DNA of 64,000 bases from Peptococcaceae bacterium CEB3 (GCA_001029295.1 LDXJ01000063.1:1-64000), one strand, 5' to 3'. Positions 23,689-33,427 are shown, counted from the first letter of the stretch. The notes: generated by a model from the sequence alone, not told the origin. Numbers and translations: made by a program.

Positions 23689-24773
23689 TATACTTTCCTC
23701 CTAATTTTTCCTTCTTCGACATAAAAAACTGCTGAATTACCCGGCAAATTCTCCCCGTTTGTCATCGTTAAAAGGGTTTGAATGCTGGCGGTGCGGATAA
23801 ACGAAAGCAAGAATTCCCGCCTCTCTTTATCCAGTTCGGAGAGAACATCATCAAGCAGGAGCAAAGGATATTCCGATTTAAGATCCTTAATCAGCCGGAG
23901 TTGGGCCAGCTTGAGGCTGAGAACTATTGAACGCTGCTGTCCCTGAGAAGCATAGAGCCTGGCCGGTTTGTCTCCGAGGCGGAAATACAAGTCATCTCTA
24001 TGGGGTCCCAGGAAGGAAATACGACGCTCTATTTCTTCGGACTGTTTTTCTTGCAAAAAGGACGGAAAGAGCGCAATTGCTTCTCTCGCATCATTTTTAC
24101 CCAGACTTACGTAAATCATTCCGAATTTTTCGCGCCGCCCCGATATTTCCGAGTAAATCTCCGCTGTGCGTTCAGCCAGGGGTTCCGCGAGTTCCACACG
24201 GTTGGCAATGATTTTACAGCCGAAATTGACTAATTGTTCGTTCCACAGCGGAATCTGCTGTTGTTTGTCTCGCAGGGTAAGGTTTGTTTTCAGGAGTGCG
24301 TTTTTTTGTTGCAGCGCTTTGTTATAAGAATTTAGAATGGCAATGTGCCGCGGCTGAATTTGCGCTATATGCTGGTCTAGAAATTTTCTGCGTTCCGACG
24401 GTCCTCCTTTGACTAAAGTTAAATCGTCGGGTGCAAAAGAAACGGCGTTGACGGTACCAAGATACTCTGAGAGTTTACGGACAGGAGAACCGTTCACTTT
24501 GATAACTTTGCGCCGGCCCTGGGAGTAAGCTTCGATACGGATGTTTCTTTCTCCCAGAGCAAATTCGCCTTCTAAATGAAAATAACGTTCACCCCAGCGA
24601 ATGAGTTCGCCCTCCCGATAGGAACGCCCGTGCAGGAGATAATAAATTCCCTCCAGCAAATTGGTTTTGCCTTGGCCGTTAAAACCGACAAAAACACTGG
24701 TTCCGGGCGGAAACTCAAGATCGACGGATATGTAGTTGCGGAAATTTCTTAAGCCTAAATATTTTATGCGCAT
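23688..24773 (-). CDS. recF: DNA replication and repair protein RecF
   Basis: 361 residues, normal length. Walker A GFNGQGKTNLLEGI (about residues 29-42), the conserved LRNFRNY at the N-terminus, the signature SQGQQRSIVLSLKLAQ and Walker B LLLLDDVLSELD. RecF is an SMC-like ATPase that loads RecA on gapped DNA with RecO and RecR. Stop of dnaN and start of recF are seven bases apart, so the two are cotranscribed with remB. The usual small RNA-binding gene yaaA between dnaN and recF is absent. Confidence 0.96.
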   Translation of the reverse strand: MRIKYLGLRNFRNYISVDLEFPPGTSVFVGFNGQGKTNLLEGIYYLLHGRSYREGELIRWGERYFHLEGEFALGERNIRIEAYSQGRRKVIKVNGSPVRKLSEYLGTVNAVSFAPDDLTLVKGGPSERRKFLDQHIAQIQPRHIAILNSYNKALQQKNALLKTNLTLRDKQQQIPLWNEQLVNFGCKIIANRVELAEPLAERTAEIYSEISGRREKFGMIYVSLGKNDAREAIALFPSFLQEKQSEEIERRISFLGPHRDDLYFRLGDKPARLYASQGQQRSIVLSLKLAQLRLIKDLKSEYPLLLLDDVLSELDKERREFLLSFIRTASIQTLLTMTNGENLPGNSAVFYVEEGKIRRKV

Positions 24774-24779
24774 AGGTTG

Positions 24780-25886
24780 TCAGTTAGTACGCACGGGCAA
24801 AAGAAGGTAGAGATAATTCTCGCCTGCCGGAGTACGGATAATGGCGGCGCTCTGGGGACCGGAAAGTTCAAAACGCATTTGTTCGGACGGAAGTACCCGC
24901 AGAACATCCAGGATAAACCTTGAATTGAAAGAAATGGTAAGATCCGCGCCTTCTTTTTCAATAGAAAGTTGCTCGGAAATCTTGCCTATATCTGTGGTAT
25001 GTTCTATTTTGAGCAGATCGCCGCTTATTTCTAAGCGAACAAGACTTACCCCTGCCGAACTGTCCCTGGCCAAAAGTGAAGCTCTCTCCACTGATTCCAT
25101 AAAGTCCTTGACAAAAAGACGGATCTTTGTTCGGCAAGAACTGGGAATAACTTGTTTATAATTGGGAAATTGTCCCTCTATTAAGCGTGTGAGCAGGTGA
25201 ACGGCTCCGAATTGGAACGAGACGTGGGAACCCGTAAAGCGTACTGTTATGAAGTCATCATCATCTTTCAGCAGGCGATAGATCTCGGACATCGTCTTCG
25301 CCGGAACAATGCCGGAAAAATTGAGCCCGTTGGGGTTGTCGATCCCGGACTGGCTGTAAGCCAAGCGATGGGTATCTGTGGCGATTAAGCGCAGGACAGA
25401 GCCTTCCATTTCCAGGAGCAAGCCTTTGAAAATTGGCCGGCTTTCTTCCTGTGCGGCCGCAATGAGGGTTTCACGGATCATAGTTTTGAAGGATTCGGAA
25501 GGCAGGGAGAAAGAGACGGGGTCCAACAGATCGGGAAGAAGCGGAAATTGCTCAGGATCGTAACCCTTAAGGAAGATTTCAGATTGGTAGTATTGGAGAT
25601 TGGCAGACTGTGATTCACTCTCAATCGTAATCTGAGTATCGGGCAATTTACGGACGATGTCCGAGAAAAGCTTAGCGGGAAGAAGAAGGGTGCCCTCTGT
25701 TTCCGTTTGAGCAGGCACTTCACAGCGGATTCCGATTTCCATGTCGGTGGCCAAGAATATCAATTTATCGGGTTCGGCCTGGAGAAAGATACTTTGAAGG
25801 TCAGGTTCGACATTTTTGCCGGACACGGCTTTTTGGACGGTATTGACTCCGGTGAGGAGTGCGTCCTTGGAGCAGTGAGTTTTCAT
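24780..25886 (-). CDS. dnaN: DNA polymerase III beta subunit (sliding clamp)
   Basis: 368 residues from the ATG at 25886, with GGAGG six bases upstream; the frame is open six more codons. Three repeated clamp domains are recognisable, ending with the typical C-terminal YLLLPVRTN where Leu-Leu-Pro-Val-Arg contributes to the partner-binding pocket. The protein forms the ring that tethers DNA polymerase. It lies 170 bp downstream of dnaA in the standard order, and the spacer holds DnaA boxes. Confidence 0.96.
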   Translation of the reverse strand: MKTHCSKDALLTGVNTVQKAVSGKNVEPDLQSIFLQAEPDKLIFLATDMEIGIRCEVPAQTETEGTLLLPAKLFSDIVRKLPDTQITIESESQSANLQYYQSEIFLKGYDPEQFPLLPDLLDPVSFSLPSESFKTMIRETLIAAAQEESRPIFKGLLLEMEGSVLRLIATDTHRLAYSQSGIDNPNGLNFSGIVPAKTMSEIYRLLKDDDDFITVRFTGSHVSFQFGAVHLLTRLIEGQFPNYKQVIPSSCRTKIRLFVKDFMESVERASLLARDSSAGVSLVRLEISGDLLKIEHTTDIGKISEQLSIEKEGADLTISFNSRFILDVLRVLPSEQMRFELSGPQSAAIIRTPAGENYLYLLLPVRTN

Positions 25887-26055
25887 GGGAATCCTCCCTC
25901 GCAAGATTTAGGGGATAAACATTAATAATAAGATCATAGTTAGTCGCAGAAGTCGTCTGCGGTGTCAGTTTGTGGATAGATGGTTAAAAGGAGCTTGGCG
26001 GAGGAATGTGGGCTGTTGAAAAGCCTGTGGATAGCGGCGGGTGAACTTGGGACTT
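25887..26055. other. dnaA-dnaN spacer with DnaA boxes (probable unwinding part of a bipartite oriC)
   Basis: Two DnaA-box-like sequences TGTGGATAG lie at 25971-25979 and 26026-26034. Next to them, 25905-25945 is AT-rich (ATTAATAATAAGATCATAG), as expected of a DNA-unwinding element. In Bacillus the unwinding element also lies between dnaA and dnaN. Confidence 0.6.
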
Positions 26056-27405
26056 TTAACAGAGAGCTTGAATGCGGCTGATAATTTCCGAGATTTTCCT
26101 TTCGAACTGGGGGTCGTTATCAAGTATTTCCTGGATTTTGTCGTGAGCGTGAATTACGGTCGTGTGATCGCGGCCGCCGAATTCCTCGCCGATTTTGGGC
26201 AGGGAGCAATCAGTCATTTTGCGGGACAAATACATTGCGATTTGACGGGGAAAAGCTACGGAGCGGGTCCGTTTTTTGGCCTTAAAGTCACTCAAAGGGA
26301 GATGATAATATTCGGCGACGGCTTGTTGGATGGTGCATATTTCGACCTGTTTGGGGTCTGCTGCCGGGAGGATATCCTTGAGGGTCTCGGCGGCAAGTTC
26401 CGGTGTGATTGGAGTGGAGTTGAGGGACGCGACGGCCATGACCCGAATGAGCGCCCCTTCGAGTTCGCGGATGTTGGATTGGACTTTGTCCGCTATGTAG
26501 ACGGTTACTTCGTTGGGCACTTGGAGGTTTTCAATCTTCGCCTTCTTACGCAAAATGGCGATCCGGGTTTCCAGGTCCGGAGGCTGTATATCTGTGATGA
26601 GGCCCCATTCAAAACGGGAACGCAGGCGGTCTTCCAAGGTGGGAATTTCTTTGGGCGGGCGATCTGAAGAAATAATGATTTGTTTGTTGGCATCGTAAAG
26701 GGCATTGAAAGTGTGAAAGAACTCCTCCTGAGTGCCTTCTTTCCCGGCCAAAAATTGGATGTCGTCGATCAAAAGGATATCGACATTCCTGTAATGGTTG
26801 CGGAACTCTATTTGTTTTTTCTCGCGAATGGCATCGATCATTTCATTGGTAAATTTTTCGCTCGAAACATAGAGAACCCTGGTTTGCGGTAAGCGGTCGA
26901 CGACATAGTTTCCTATGGCGTGCATCAGGTGTGTTTTGCCAAGTCCCACTCCCCCATAAATGAAAAGGGGATTATAGGATTTGGACGGGGATTCGGCGAC
27001 TGCGAGTGAGGCGGCGTGGGCAAAACGGTTGCTATTGCCGATGACAAAGGTGTCGAAGGAGTATTTTGGGTTCAGGTGTGAGCGGAAAGGGTGGGGTTGC
27101 CCGGGGGGAACGGGATCGGCCGGATGGGCTTCTGTGAAGCCGTTGGGAACGGGGATAATAAAGCGAAGTCCGACAGGGCGGCCGATTAAGGGTTGAATGG
27201 CGGAGCGGATTAAGGGAGCGTAACGGGTTTCCAGCCAATCTTTTGTAAACTCGTTGGGTACGCTGATGATCAGCTGATCATCTTGGACATCCAGTAGACG
27301 GGTGGAACTGAGCCAGGTTTCAAAACTGGGTTTAGATAATTCGGCCTGAAGTTTCGTGAGGGTCTCAAGCCAAATTGTATCGAGCGAGGCGGCAATGGGC
27401 GGCAT
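26056..27405 (-). CDS. dnaA: Chromosomal replication initiator DnaA
   Basis: 449 residues, full length. Domain I is at the N-terminus ([13 protein letters not shown]), domain II is a short proline-rich linker (near 95-110), domain III has Walker [17 protein letters not shown] and Walker [11 protein letters not shown], and domain IV has the DNA-binding signature [14 protein letters not shown]. DnaA binds boxes at oriC and opens the DNA. GGGAGG lies before the ATG. Its promoter region contains DnaA boxes, indicating autoregulation. Confidence 0.98.
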   Translation of the reverse strand: MPPIAASLDTIWLETLTKLQAELSKPSFETWLSSTRLLDVQDDQLIISVPNEFTKDWLETRYAPLIRSAIQPLIGRPVGLRFIIPVPNGFTEAHPADPVPPGQPHPFRSHLNPKYSFDTFVIGNSNRFAHAASLAVAESPSKSYNPLFIYGGVGLGKTHLMHAIGNYVVDRLPQTRVLYVSSEKFTNEMIDAIREKKQIEFRNHYRNVDILLIDDIQFLAGKEGTQEEFFHTFNALYDANKQIIISSDRPPKEIPTLEDRLRSRFEWGLITDIQPPDLETRIAILRKKAKIENLQVPNEVTVYIADKVQSNIRELEGALIRVMAVASLNSTPITPELAAETLKDILPAADPKQVEICTIQQAVAEYYHLPLSDFKAKKRTRSVAFPRQIAMYLSRKMTDCSLPKIGEEFGGRDHTTVIHAHDKIQEILDNDPQFERKISEIISRIQALC

Positions 27406-27450
27406 GAAGGAAAACCTCCCTTAAAATTTGAAGGATTCGACAAAAAAAAG

Positions 27451-27611
27451 TTATACACAAATTATACACATTTGTGGATAACTGAATAAAAATCTGCCTG
27501 TGGATAACTACGGGTCAGGAAGGCGGTCGCGACGAGGAGTATGTTGATATCATATCAAGTTTTGCCGGAGTTATCAACATGAAGCGGGACGAGCGGGAAA
27601 AATTATTCACA
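27451..27611. other. oriC: Replication origin region with DnaA-box cluster
   Basis: The 388-bp spacer between dnaA and rpmH (27406-27793) carries DnaA boxes: TTATACACA at 27451-27459 and 27462-27470 (plus), TGTGGATAA at 27473-27481 and 27499-27507 (minus), and TTATTCACA at 27603-27611; TTATCAACA at 27571 is a one-mismatch form. Gene strands diverge around this point (minus to the left, plus to the right), which fits the start of bidirectional replication. Confidence 0.85.
27461..27489 (-). promoter_or_regulatory. Probable dnaA promoter overlapping DnaA boxes
   Basis: On the minus strand TATAAT (27466-27461) is preceded 17 bp upstream by a weak -35 TTATTC (27489-27484). The spacer contains a DnaA box, so DnaA binding should block this promoter. 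Confidence 0.5.
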
Positions 27612-27716
27612 GTTTGGCCGGGATTGCGCCCGAGCCCCGCGGGGGCTCGGCTTCCTCTGCGCCTGAATAATTGACCTCGGGCAAGGGATGACCGTCGCTG
27701 GCGGATGGGTGCTCCC

Positions 27717-27746
27717 TTGACACTGAAAAAGGCCTTAGAGTATAAT
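27717..27746 (+). promoter_or_regulatory. Promoter of rpmH-rnpA operon
   Basis: TTGACA (27717-27722), 18-bp spacer, TATAAT (27741-27746): both hexamers are perfect consensus. 48 bp before the rpmH start. Confidence 0.85.
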
Positions 27747-27793
27747 CGGTAAAGAGTGTCCAGTTGCCTGGCTTGAAGGAGGTGTCACGGTAT

Positions 27794-27928
27794 ATGAAAA
27801 GAACTTACCAACCGAAAAATCGGCGCCATAAGAGAGTGCATGGTTTTCTCAGCAGAATGAGCACGCCTAACGGGAGAAATGTGATTAAGCGGAGGCGGTT
27901 GAAAGGGCGAAAGAAACTGGCAGTTTAA
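27794..27928 (+). CDS. rpmH: 50S ribosomal protein L34
   Basis: 44 residues beginning [11 protein letters not shown] and ending GRKKLAV, the invariant pattern and length of bacterial L34. It is a small basic protein of the large ribosomal subunit. A GAAGGAGG ribosome site lies upstream. Gene order rpmH-rnpA-yidD-yidC is standard next to the origin. Confidence 0.97.
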   Translation: MKRTYQPKNRRHKRVHGFLSRMSTPNGRNVIKRRRLKGRKKLAV

Positions 27929-27952
27929 GGCCGCGTTGCGTGGCCTTTTTTG
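27927..27952 (+). terminator. Intrinsic terminator after rpmH
   Basis: AAGGCC (27927-27932) pairs with GGCCTT (27942-27947), followed by TTTTTT. The weak short stem suggests partial termination, setting higher rpmH than rnpA output. Confidence 0.6.
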
Positions 27953-28052
27953 GCTGAAAGGAATTGAGCCCAAGAGCCGATTTTCGCGTGCGGTTTAAAA
28001 GCCGTCGGCTCGAGTTAGAATAGGGGATACGGACGGTTACACTGGAGGCCTT

Positions 28053-28394
28053 ATGCTGCGGAGAAAATGGCGTTTACGTAAGAAGTCTGAGTACAAGGCT
28101 GTATTCGGGGCCAAGAAGAGTGTTGCGTCTAAATATGTTGTCTTGTATTGTGGCCGGGGAAAGCAGAAATACGGATTCATCGCTTCCAAGAAAGTAGGCA
28201 ATGCTGTTCAGAGAAACAGGGCGAAACGTCTGATGAGGGAAGTCGTCAGGCGTCATTGGCGCGATCTGGCTGAAGATCGGCAGGTTATTTTTATTGCTCG
28301 CCCCTTCTTAAAAGGGATCTCTTACTTTGAGGTCGAAAGGTCAATGATGCATGCGATGAGGAAAAGCGGGGCTTTAAAGAGGGAAAGGTTATGA
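28053..28394 (+). CDS. rnpA: Ribonuclease P protein component
   Basis: 113 residues, basic. The RNP signature is seen as [21 protein letters not shown] (about 49-69). It binds the RNase P RNA and helps mature tRNA 5' ends. The last bases overlap the yidD start (ATGA), indicating coupling. Confidence 0.95.
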   Translation: MLRRKWRLRKKSEYKAVFGAKKSVASKYVVLYCGRGKQKYGFIASKKVGNAVQRNRAKRLMREVVRRHWRDLAEDRQVIFIARPFLKGISYFEVERSMMHAMRKSGALKRERL

Positions 28395-28597
28395 AAAGAG
28401 TCTTGATCGCCTTAATTCGGTTTTACCAAAAAGTTATTTCGCCGTTGAAGCCTCCGTCCTGTCGTTTCTATCCGAGTTGTTCGGAATATTCGGTTCAGGC
28501 CCTGCAGAAGTATGGGCTGGTTAAAGGTGGCTGGAAGGCGCTTGTGCGCGTTTCAAAGTGCCACCCCTTTCACCCGGGGGGATATGATCCAGTTTAA
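28391..28597 (+). CDS. yidD: Membrane protein insertion efficiency factor YidD
   Basis: 68 residues with the family core [23 protein letters not shown] and [13 protein letters not shown]; three conserved cysteines. It is an amphipathic membrane-associated protein that assists YidC-dependent insertion. Overlaps rnpA by four bases and precedes yidC by 11 bp. Confidence 0.95.
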   Translation: MKRVLIALIRFYQKVISPLKPPSCRFYPSCSEYSVQALQKYGLVKGGWKALVRVSKCHPFHPGGYDPV

Positions 28598-28608
28598 GGA
28601 GGGGTCTT

Positions 28609-29262
28609 GTGGGTATCGTTGTGCAATGGATGACAAGCTTTTTGGAAGTGTTGTACAAGCTGGCGTCTGCGGTCGGTCTGCCATATTACGGTGTCGCCAT
28701 TATTTTACTGACGATCATTATTAAGACTATCATTTACCCGTTGACGTGGAAACAGATGACTTCGATGCGGAAGATGGCGGACTTGCAGCCGAAGGTAAAA
28801 GAGATTCAGAAAAAGTATAAAGACGATGCCCAAAAGGCTCAGGCAGCAGTCATGGAATTGTACAAGGAACAGAACGTCAATCCGATGAGCGGCTGCTTGC
28901 CTCTTATTATTCAACTGCCTATTTTTTGGTCGCTTTACAGCGCGTTGTTGCATTTTCCGTATGGCAATTCCGGCAGTGCGCACTTTATCTGGTTTAATTT
29001 GACCCAGAAAGACCCTTATTTCATCTTACCTGTGTTGGCAGCCGCAACGACCTTTTTGCAGACGAGGATTTCGAGTCCCACCGCTGCGACGGATCCGACT
29101 CAGAAAGTAATGCTCTATTTTATGCCTTTGATGTTTGGTTACATTAGTGCTACGGTGCCGTCCGGTTTGGCCTTGTATTGGGTGACGATGAATTTCGTTT
29201 CGGTCCTTCAACAACTTTACATTAACCGGAGATTAGCCCGGGGCAAGGCGAATGAGGCTTGA
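28609..29262 (+). CDS. yidC: Membrane protein insertase YidC/Oxa1 family
   Basis: 217 residues, GTG start after AAGGAGGGG. About five membrane segments; the conserved YidC core includes YGVAIILLTIIIKTIIYPLTWKQ (with the groove Lys/Arg region), a cytoplasmic hairpin (QPKVKEIQKKYKDD), NPMSGCLPLIIQLPIF and SATVPSGLALYWVTMN. It lacks a lipoprotein signal and the large periplasmic domain of Gram-negative YidC, and is shorter than Bacillus SpoIIIJ. Inserts membrane proteins, alone or with Sec. Confidence 0.95.
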   Translation: MGIVVQWMTSFLEVLYKLASAVGLPYYGVAIILLTIIIKTIIYPLTWKQMTSMRKMADLQPKVKEIQKKYKDDAQKAQAAVMELYKEQNVNPMSGCLPLIIQLPIFWSLYSALLHFPYGNSGSAHFIWFNLTQKDPYFILPVLAAATTFLQTRISSPTAATDPTQKVMLYFMPLMFGYISATVPSGLALYWVTMNFVSVLQQLYINRRLARGKANEA

Positions 29263-29295
29263 CGGTTGGATAGGAAACGGGGAGGACTGTGTGGC

Positions 29296-29931
29296 ATGAA
29301 GGTTACGGAGAAGACGGGGAAGACTGTGGAAGATGCAGTGACTGCCGGCCTTATCGAACTAGGCGTCGAGAAGGAAAAGGCACTCATTGAAGTTTTGGAA
29401 GAGCCGGTAAAGAAGGGTTTGTTTGGTTTGTTGGGAACGACGGCTGCCCGGGTGCGGATATCGTACGAGGACGACCCCGGGGAAATGGCGCTCGATTTTA
29501 TTCGCGGCGTCTGTAAAGTGATGGATGTTGGGGCCGTTTGCGATGTGGAGAGACGAGGGGAATTTTGGTCAGTGAATGTCTCGGGGTCGGAGTTAGGAAT
29601 ACTCATCGGGCGTCGGGGGGAAACTTTAGAAGCGCTTCAGTACTTAACGAATCTGGCAGTGGCCAAGCGAGTCGGTGAAAGGATACGGATCGTTGTGGAT
29701 GTGGAGGGCTATCGGTTGCGGCGGGAAGAGACCTTGATTCGCTTAGCGAAGAGACTTTCGGATAAGGTGAAGCGAACCGGTGCGCGGGTTGTATTGGAGC
29801 CTATGAATCCGCATGAAAGACGAATTATTCATACGGCCTTGCAGGATGAAAGCAGGGTAGCCACTTTTAGCGAAGGAGATGAGCCGAACAGGCGGGTGGT
29901 AATATCTTTGAGACGTGGTCGGGAGTTTTGA
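29296..29931 (+). CDS. jag: RNA-binding protein Jag/KhpB
   Basis: 211 residues from ATG 29296 (GGAGG ten bases upstream; the open frame extends ten codons further). Three parts: the N-terminal Jag domain (VTEKTGKTVEDAVTAGLIELG), a KH domain with the loop LIGRRGETLEALQYL, and an R3H domain ending NPHERRIIHTALQ. KhpB/Jag binds RNA with KhpA and influences cell elongation and division. Follows yidC closely as usual. Confidence 0.93.
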   Translation: MKVTEKTGKTVEDAVTAGLIELGVEKEKALIEVLEEPVKKGLFGLLGTTAARVRISYEDDPGEMALDFIRGVCKVMDVGAVCDVERRGEFWSVNVSGSELGILIGRRGETLEALQYLTNLAVAKRVGERIRIVVDVEGYRLRREETLIRLAKRLSDKVKRTGARVVLEPMNPHERRIIHTALQDESRVATFSEGDEPNRRVVISLRRGREF

Positions 29932-29995
29932 CTGAGAGGAGTGAAAGAACATGGCGCTGCGCGCAAAAAGAGCTTTGCGTCGCCGCCTTAAGTGG

Positions 29996-30021
29996 AAAAC
30001 CCGGCGCTGCCGGGTTTTTTG
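29996..30021 (+). terminator. Intrinsic terminator after jag
   Basis: AACCCGG and CCGGGTT form a stem around GCGCTG-type loop sequence and are followed by TTTTTT (30015-30020). It separates rpmH-jag from mnmE. Confidence 0.8.
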
Positions 30022-30055
30022 GTAGATAGCTTTTTGACAAACGGAGATGGGTCGA

Positions 30056-31504
30056 TTGAGCATTGAAACGGGATTAGAGGATACGATTGTCGCCTTAGCC
30101 ACGCCCTTGGGAGTAGGCGGGGTTCATATTGTTCGTTTGAGCGGCAGCGGGGCAGGCGAAATCATAGAGAGGTGTTTTGAGCCGGTCAACCCTGAGCGTT
30201 GGCGGGTTGGGGCTAATTATACCCTGCATTTGGGATGGTTCAAGGAAGGCGGGGTGGTCATTGATCAGGTTTTGGTCGGGAAAATGCTGAGCCCGGCCTC
30301 GTACACGGGAGAAGATGTCTACGAGGTCAATTGTCACGGAGGAGTGTACGTGGCGCTGCGGATTCTCAGGGCGTGTTTGCGTTTAGGGGCAAGGCAGGCG
30401 GAAGCTGGGGAGTTTACGAAGCGGGCTTTTTTGAGGGGAAAACTTGATTTGGCGCAAGCAGAGGCTGTCGTCGATGTCATCGCTGCCCGGACGGATAGTG
30501 CGGGCGAATTGGCGACGAGTCAGTTGGCTGGGGTACTTTCGCAAGATGTGCAAAGTTTGCGTGAATTTGTTTTGGAAACGCTTGCTTTTCTGGAGGCGGG
30601 AATTGATTTTCCGGAGGATGAAGTGGAAACCCTTGACCGTGCTGAACTGCAAAGGCGTTTGTGGAAGGCTAAGGAGAAAGCGGAAGCGATTCTCAAAGGG
30701 AGCGGCACAGGGAAGATTTTGCGCGAGGGTCTAATAACCGTAATTTGCGGCCGGCCTAACGCCGGAAAGTCGAGCTTGATGAACGCTTTACTTAAGGAAG
30801 AGAGGGCGATAGTTACAGATTTGCCGGGCACGACGAGAGACGAAATTCGAGAGTCCGCGAGTTTGGGTGGGGTGCTTTTGCATCTGGTGGATACGGCCGG
30901 TTTGAGGCAGGGTGCGGGTCGGGTGGAAAACCTTGGAATTGAACGGGCTTGGCAAGCTTTGGCGAGAGCTGATCTTATCCTGCTGGTGACGATAGCGGGT
31001 GAGGCTCCGGCAGAAGAAGAGCGGAAGGTAGTGTCACTGTACGGGGATCGTGTCGTCGTGCTGCGGAATAAGATAGATCTCTTGCCTGACTGGGAAAGTC
31101 GGGGTGTTTGCGCCCGGGCCGAAGGAGAAAACGGGGATCTCGCCCGGCCTTTACAGTGGACGGGGGTTGACGGGGATGGGAGCGACGAAAGTGTCTGGTT
31201 GAACTTCTCTGTTCGCGAAGGGTATGGGTTTGCTGATTTGGAGCGCGAAATAAGGCGGCGGGTCTACCGCGGGGAGTTGGAGGAGCGGCGGCCTGTCCTG
31301 TCGAATGTCCGCCATATTATTGCCCTTGAGAGGTGCCGTGATGGCTTGGTAAAAGCATTGGCAGCGGTTGATGCCGGGTATCCTTGGGACATTGTGACGG
31401 TCGACCTGAGGGAGAGCTTGCGAGAGGTATCATTGGTTACGGGGGATTCTGTCGATGAAACTCTTATCAATGATATCTTTGGCCGATTTTGTATTGGAAA
31501 GTAG
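30056..31504 (+). CDS. mnmE: tRNA uridine-5-carboxymethylaminomethyl modification GTPase MnmE
   Basis: 482 residues from a TTG at 30056, which has GGAG about nine bases upstream; an ATG at 30047 is in frame but touches that ribosome site. N-terminal folate-binding domain (DTIVALATPLGVGGVHIVRLSG), helical domain, and inserted G domain with GRPNAGKSSLMNAL, DLPGTTRD, DTAGLR and NKID. The C-terminus ends FCIGK, with the catalytic cysteine of the CxGK motif. There is an unusual acidic/serine-rich stretch in the G domain after NKID (about residues 350-390). Works with MnmG on wobble U34. Confidence 0.95.
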   Translation: MSIETGLEDTIVALATPLGVGGVHIVRLSGSGAGEIIERCFEPVNPERWRVGANYTLHLGWFKEGGVVIDQVLVGKMLSPASYTGEDVYEVNCHGGVYVALRILRACLRLGARQAEAGEFTKRAFLRGKLDLAQAEAVVDVIAARTDSAGELATSQLAGVLSQDVQSLREFVLETLAFLEAGIDFPEDEVETLDRAELQRRLWKAKEKAEAILKGSGTGKILREGLITVICGRPNAGKSSLMNALLKEERAIVTDLPGTTRDEIRESASLGGVLLHLVDTAGLRQGAGRVENLGIERAWQALARADLILLVTIAGEAPAEEERKVVSLYGDRVVVLRNKIDLLPDWESRGVCARAEGENGDLARPLQWTGVDGDGSDESVWLNFSVREGYGFADLEREIRRRVYRGELEERRPVLSNVRHIIALERCRDGLVKALAAVDAGYPWDIVTVDLRESLREVSLVTGDSVDETLINDIFGRFCIGK

Positions 31505-31513
31505 GTTACGGGA

Positions 31514-33427
31514 GTGGAGTATCTGGCGGGAAAATACGGGGTCATCGTGGTGGGGGCCGGGCATGCCGGCTGCGAGGCGGCGTTGGCCGCTGCGCGTATG
31601 GGCTGCCCGACCGTGCTAATCACTTTGAATTTGGATTCAATCGCTCATATGCCTTGCAATCCGTCGGTAGGAGGGCCCGGTAAAGGGCATCTGGTCAGGG
31701 AGATCGACGCCTTGGGGGGACAGATGGGGATCACGGCGGACGAAACTTCATTGCAAGTGCGTATGCTCAATACCGGAAAGGGACCGGCGGTGCAAGCCTT
31801 GAGGATTCAGTCGGATAAGAAGGCTTACCAAAGGAATATGCTCAACGTTTTAATGCGTCAGGAGAACCTGAGCCTAGTCCAAGGTGTGGTGGAAAAAGTC
31901 GTTGTGCGCGGAGAGAGGGTCGTTGGGGTCGTGACGCGAACGGGGGCGCGGTTTGAAGGGGTCAGCGTCGTTCTGACGAGCGGAACCTATCTGAGGGGTC
32001 GGATCATCATCGGGCCCGCGATGTATGCGGGCGGACCCAATGGACAGATGCCGTCGCTGGGATTGTCGGAGTCGCTGAAAGAACTGGGAGTGGACTTGGG
32101 ACGGTTTAAGACCGGTACTCCGCCTAGGATTCAACGCGCCAGTGTGGATTTTGATAAGTTTTTGAGGCAAGACGGGGATGATAAAGCGTGGCGCTTTTCG
32201 TTTATGCCCATGGTGAGCGAGTTTTGGCGGGGGGATCCGGCAAAACAGGAAGCGTGTTGGTTGGGGTACACTACAGAGAGGACTCATGAGATCATCCGGG
32301 CAAATCTGGACCGGGCACCTTTATTCAGTGGGGAAATTGAGGGAATAGGTCCCCGCTATTGTCCTTCCATTGAGGACAAGGTGGTTCGTTTTGCCCAGCG
32401 GAAGGCTCATCAGATCTTTCTTGAACCGGAAGGGTGGCAGGCGGAGGAGTATTATCTTGCCGGGTTGTCCACGAGTATGCCCGAGGATGTGCAGGTGGAA
32501 ATTCTGCACAGCATTCCGGGTCTGGAAAGGGCGAAGATGCTGCGTCCCGGGTACGCGATTGAATATGATTATGTGAGGCCGCATCAGCTTTCTTTAGCTT
32601 TGGAGGTACGGAGTATCGGGGGGCTGTTTACGGCGGGTCAGCTGAACGGGACGTCTGGGTATGAGGAGGCGGCGGGCCAGGGACTATTGGCCGGGATTAA
32701 CGCGGCCCTGAAGGTTTTGGGCGGGGAAGAATTTGTAGTGAAGCGCTCTGAGGGATACATGGGAGTTTTGGTGGACGATCTTGTAACGAAGGGTGTGGTG
32801 GAGCCATATCGGCTCCTGACTTCGCGGGCCGAATATCGTTTGGTTCTCAGGCAGGATAATGCGGACTTGCGCCTGACGGAACGGGGGCGTTGCGTCGGTC
32901 TTGTTGGGGAGGAGAGGTGGAGAAGGTTTCAGGAAAAGCTTGAGGCGCTGGAGCGGGTCAGAGATATTTGGCGTGAGACGACTTTTGGTCCGGGAAGCGA
33001 TCGGGCGGCCGCTGTGTTAGAGAGGAGCGGGTCGTCGGCTTTGAAGTCGGGGATTAAGGCGGAAGATTTGATTAAGAGGCCTGAAATTGGGGTAAGGGAA
33101 ATCCTAGAGTTGATGCCGGACCTGGAGACGGCGGAAGCGGAGGTTTTGGCGGAAGCAGAGGTTGAGACCAAGTATGCGGGCTATATCGAAAAACAGATGC
33201 TGGAGATTAGAAGATTTTTAAGGATGGAGGAACGGGTACTCCCGACTAATTTGGACTTTGCAGAGATCAGGGGACTCTCAGTCGAAGGGAGAGAACGGTT
33301 GACGGAGACAAAGCCGCGCAATCTTGGGCAGGCGTCGCGGATAACAGGCGTCACACCGGCCGATGTTTCGGTTCTTATGGTGTATCTTGAACAAGTTCGG
33401 CGAGGGGGCGGAAAATTTGCCGAGTGA
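31514..33427 (+). CDS. mnmG: tRNA uridine-5-carboxymethylaminomethyl modification enzyme MnmG (GidA)
   Basis: 637 residues, GTG start. FAD-binding motif VVGAGHAGCEAALAAARMG near the N-terminus, then CNPSVGGPGKGHLVREIDALGG, GTFLRG-like GTYLRGRI, the FAD motif FTAGQLNGTSGYEEAAGQG, and the C-terminal helical domain for MnmE binding. Follows mnmE by nine bases and overlaps the rsmG start. FAD-dependent partner of MnmE. Confidence 0.97.
   Translation: MEYLAGKYGVIVVGAGHAGCEAALAAARMGCPTVLITLNLDSIAHMPCNPSVGGPGKGHLVREIDALGGQMGITADETSLQVRMLNTGKGPAVQALRIQSDKKAYQRNMLNVLMRQENLSLVQGVVEKVVVRGERVVGVVTRTGARFEGVSVVLTSGTYLRGRIIIGPAMYAGGPNGQMPSLGLSESLKELGVDLGRFKTGTPPRIQRASVDFDKFLRQDGDDKAWRFSFMPMVSEFWRGDPAKQEACWLGYTTERTHEIIRANLDRAPLFSGEIEGIGPRYCPSIEDKVVRFAQRKAHQIFLEPEGWQAEEYYLAGLSTSMPEDVQVEILHSIPGLERAKMLRPGYAIEYDYVRPHQLSLALEVRSIGGLFTAGQLNGTSGYEEAAGQGLLAGINAALKVLGGEEFVVKRSEGYMGVLVDDLVTKGVVEPYRLLTSRAEYRLVLRQDNADLRLTERGRCVGLVGEERWRRFQEKLEALERVRDIWRETTFGPGSDRAAAVLERSGSSALKSGIKAEDLIKRPEIGVREILELMPDLETAEAEVLAEAEVETKYAGYIEKQMLEIRRFLRMEERVLPTNLDFAEIRGLSVEGRERLTETKPRNLGQASRITGVTPADVSVLMVYLEQVRRGGGKFAE

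Noticed and set aside
29951-30025. 24-codon basic open frame before mnmE
   Set aside because: It covers the terminator stem of jag and its composition follows from it; probably accidental, although a GTGAAAGAAC precedes it.
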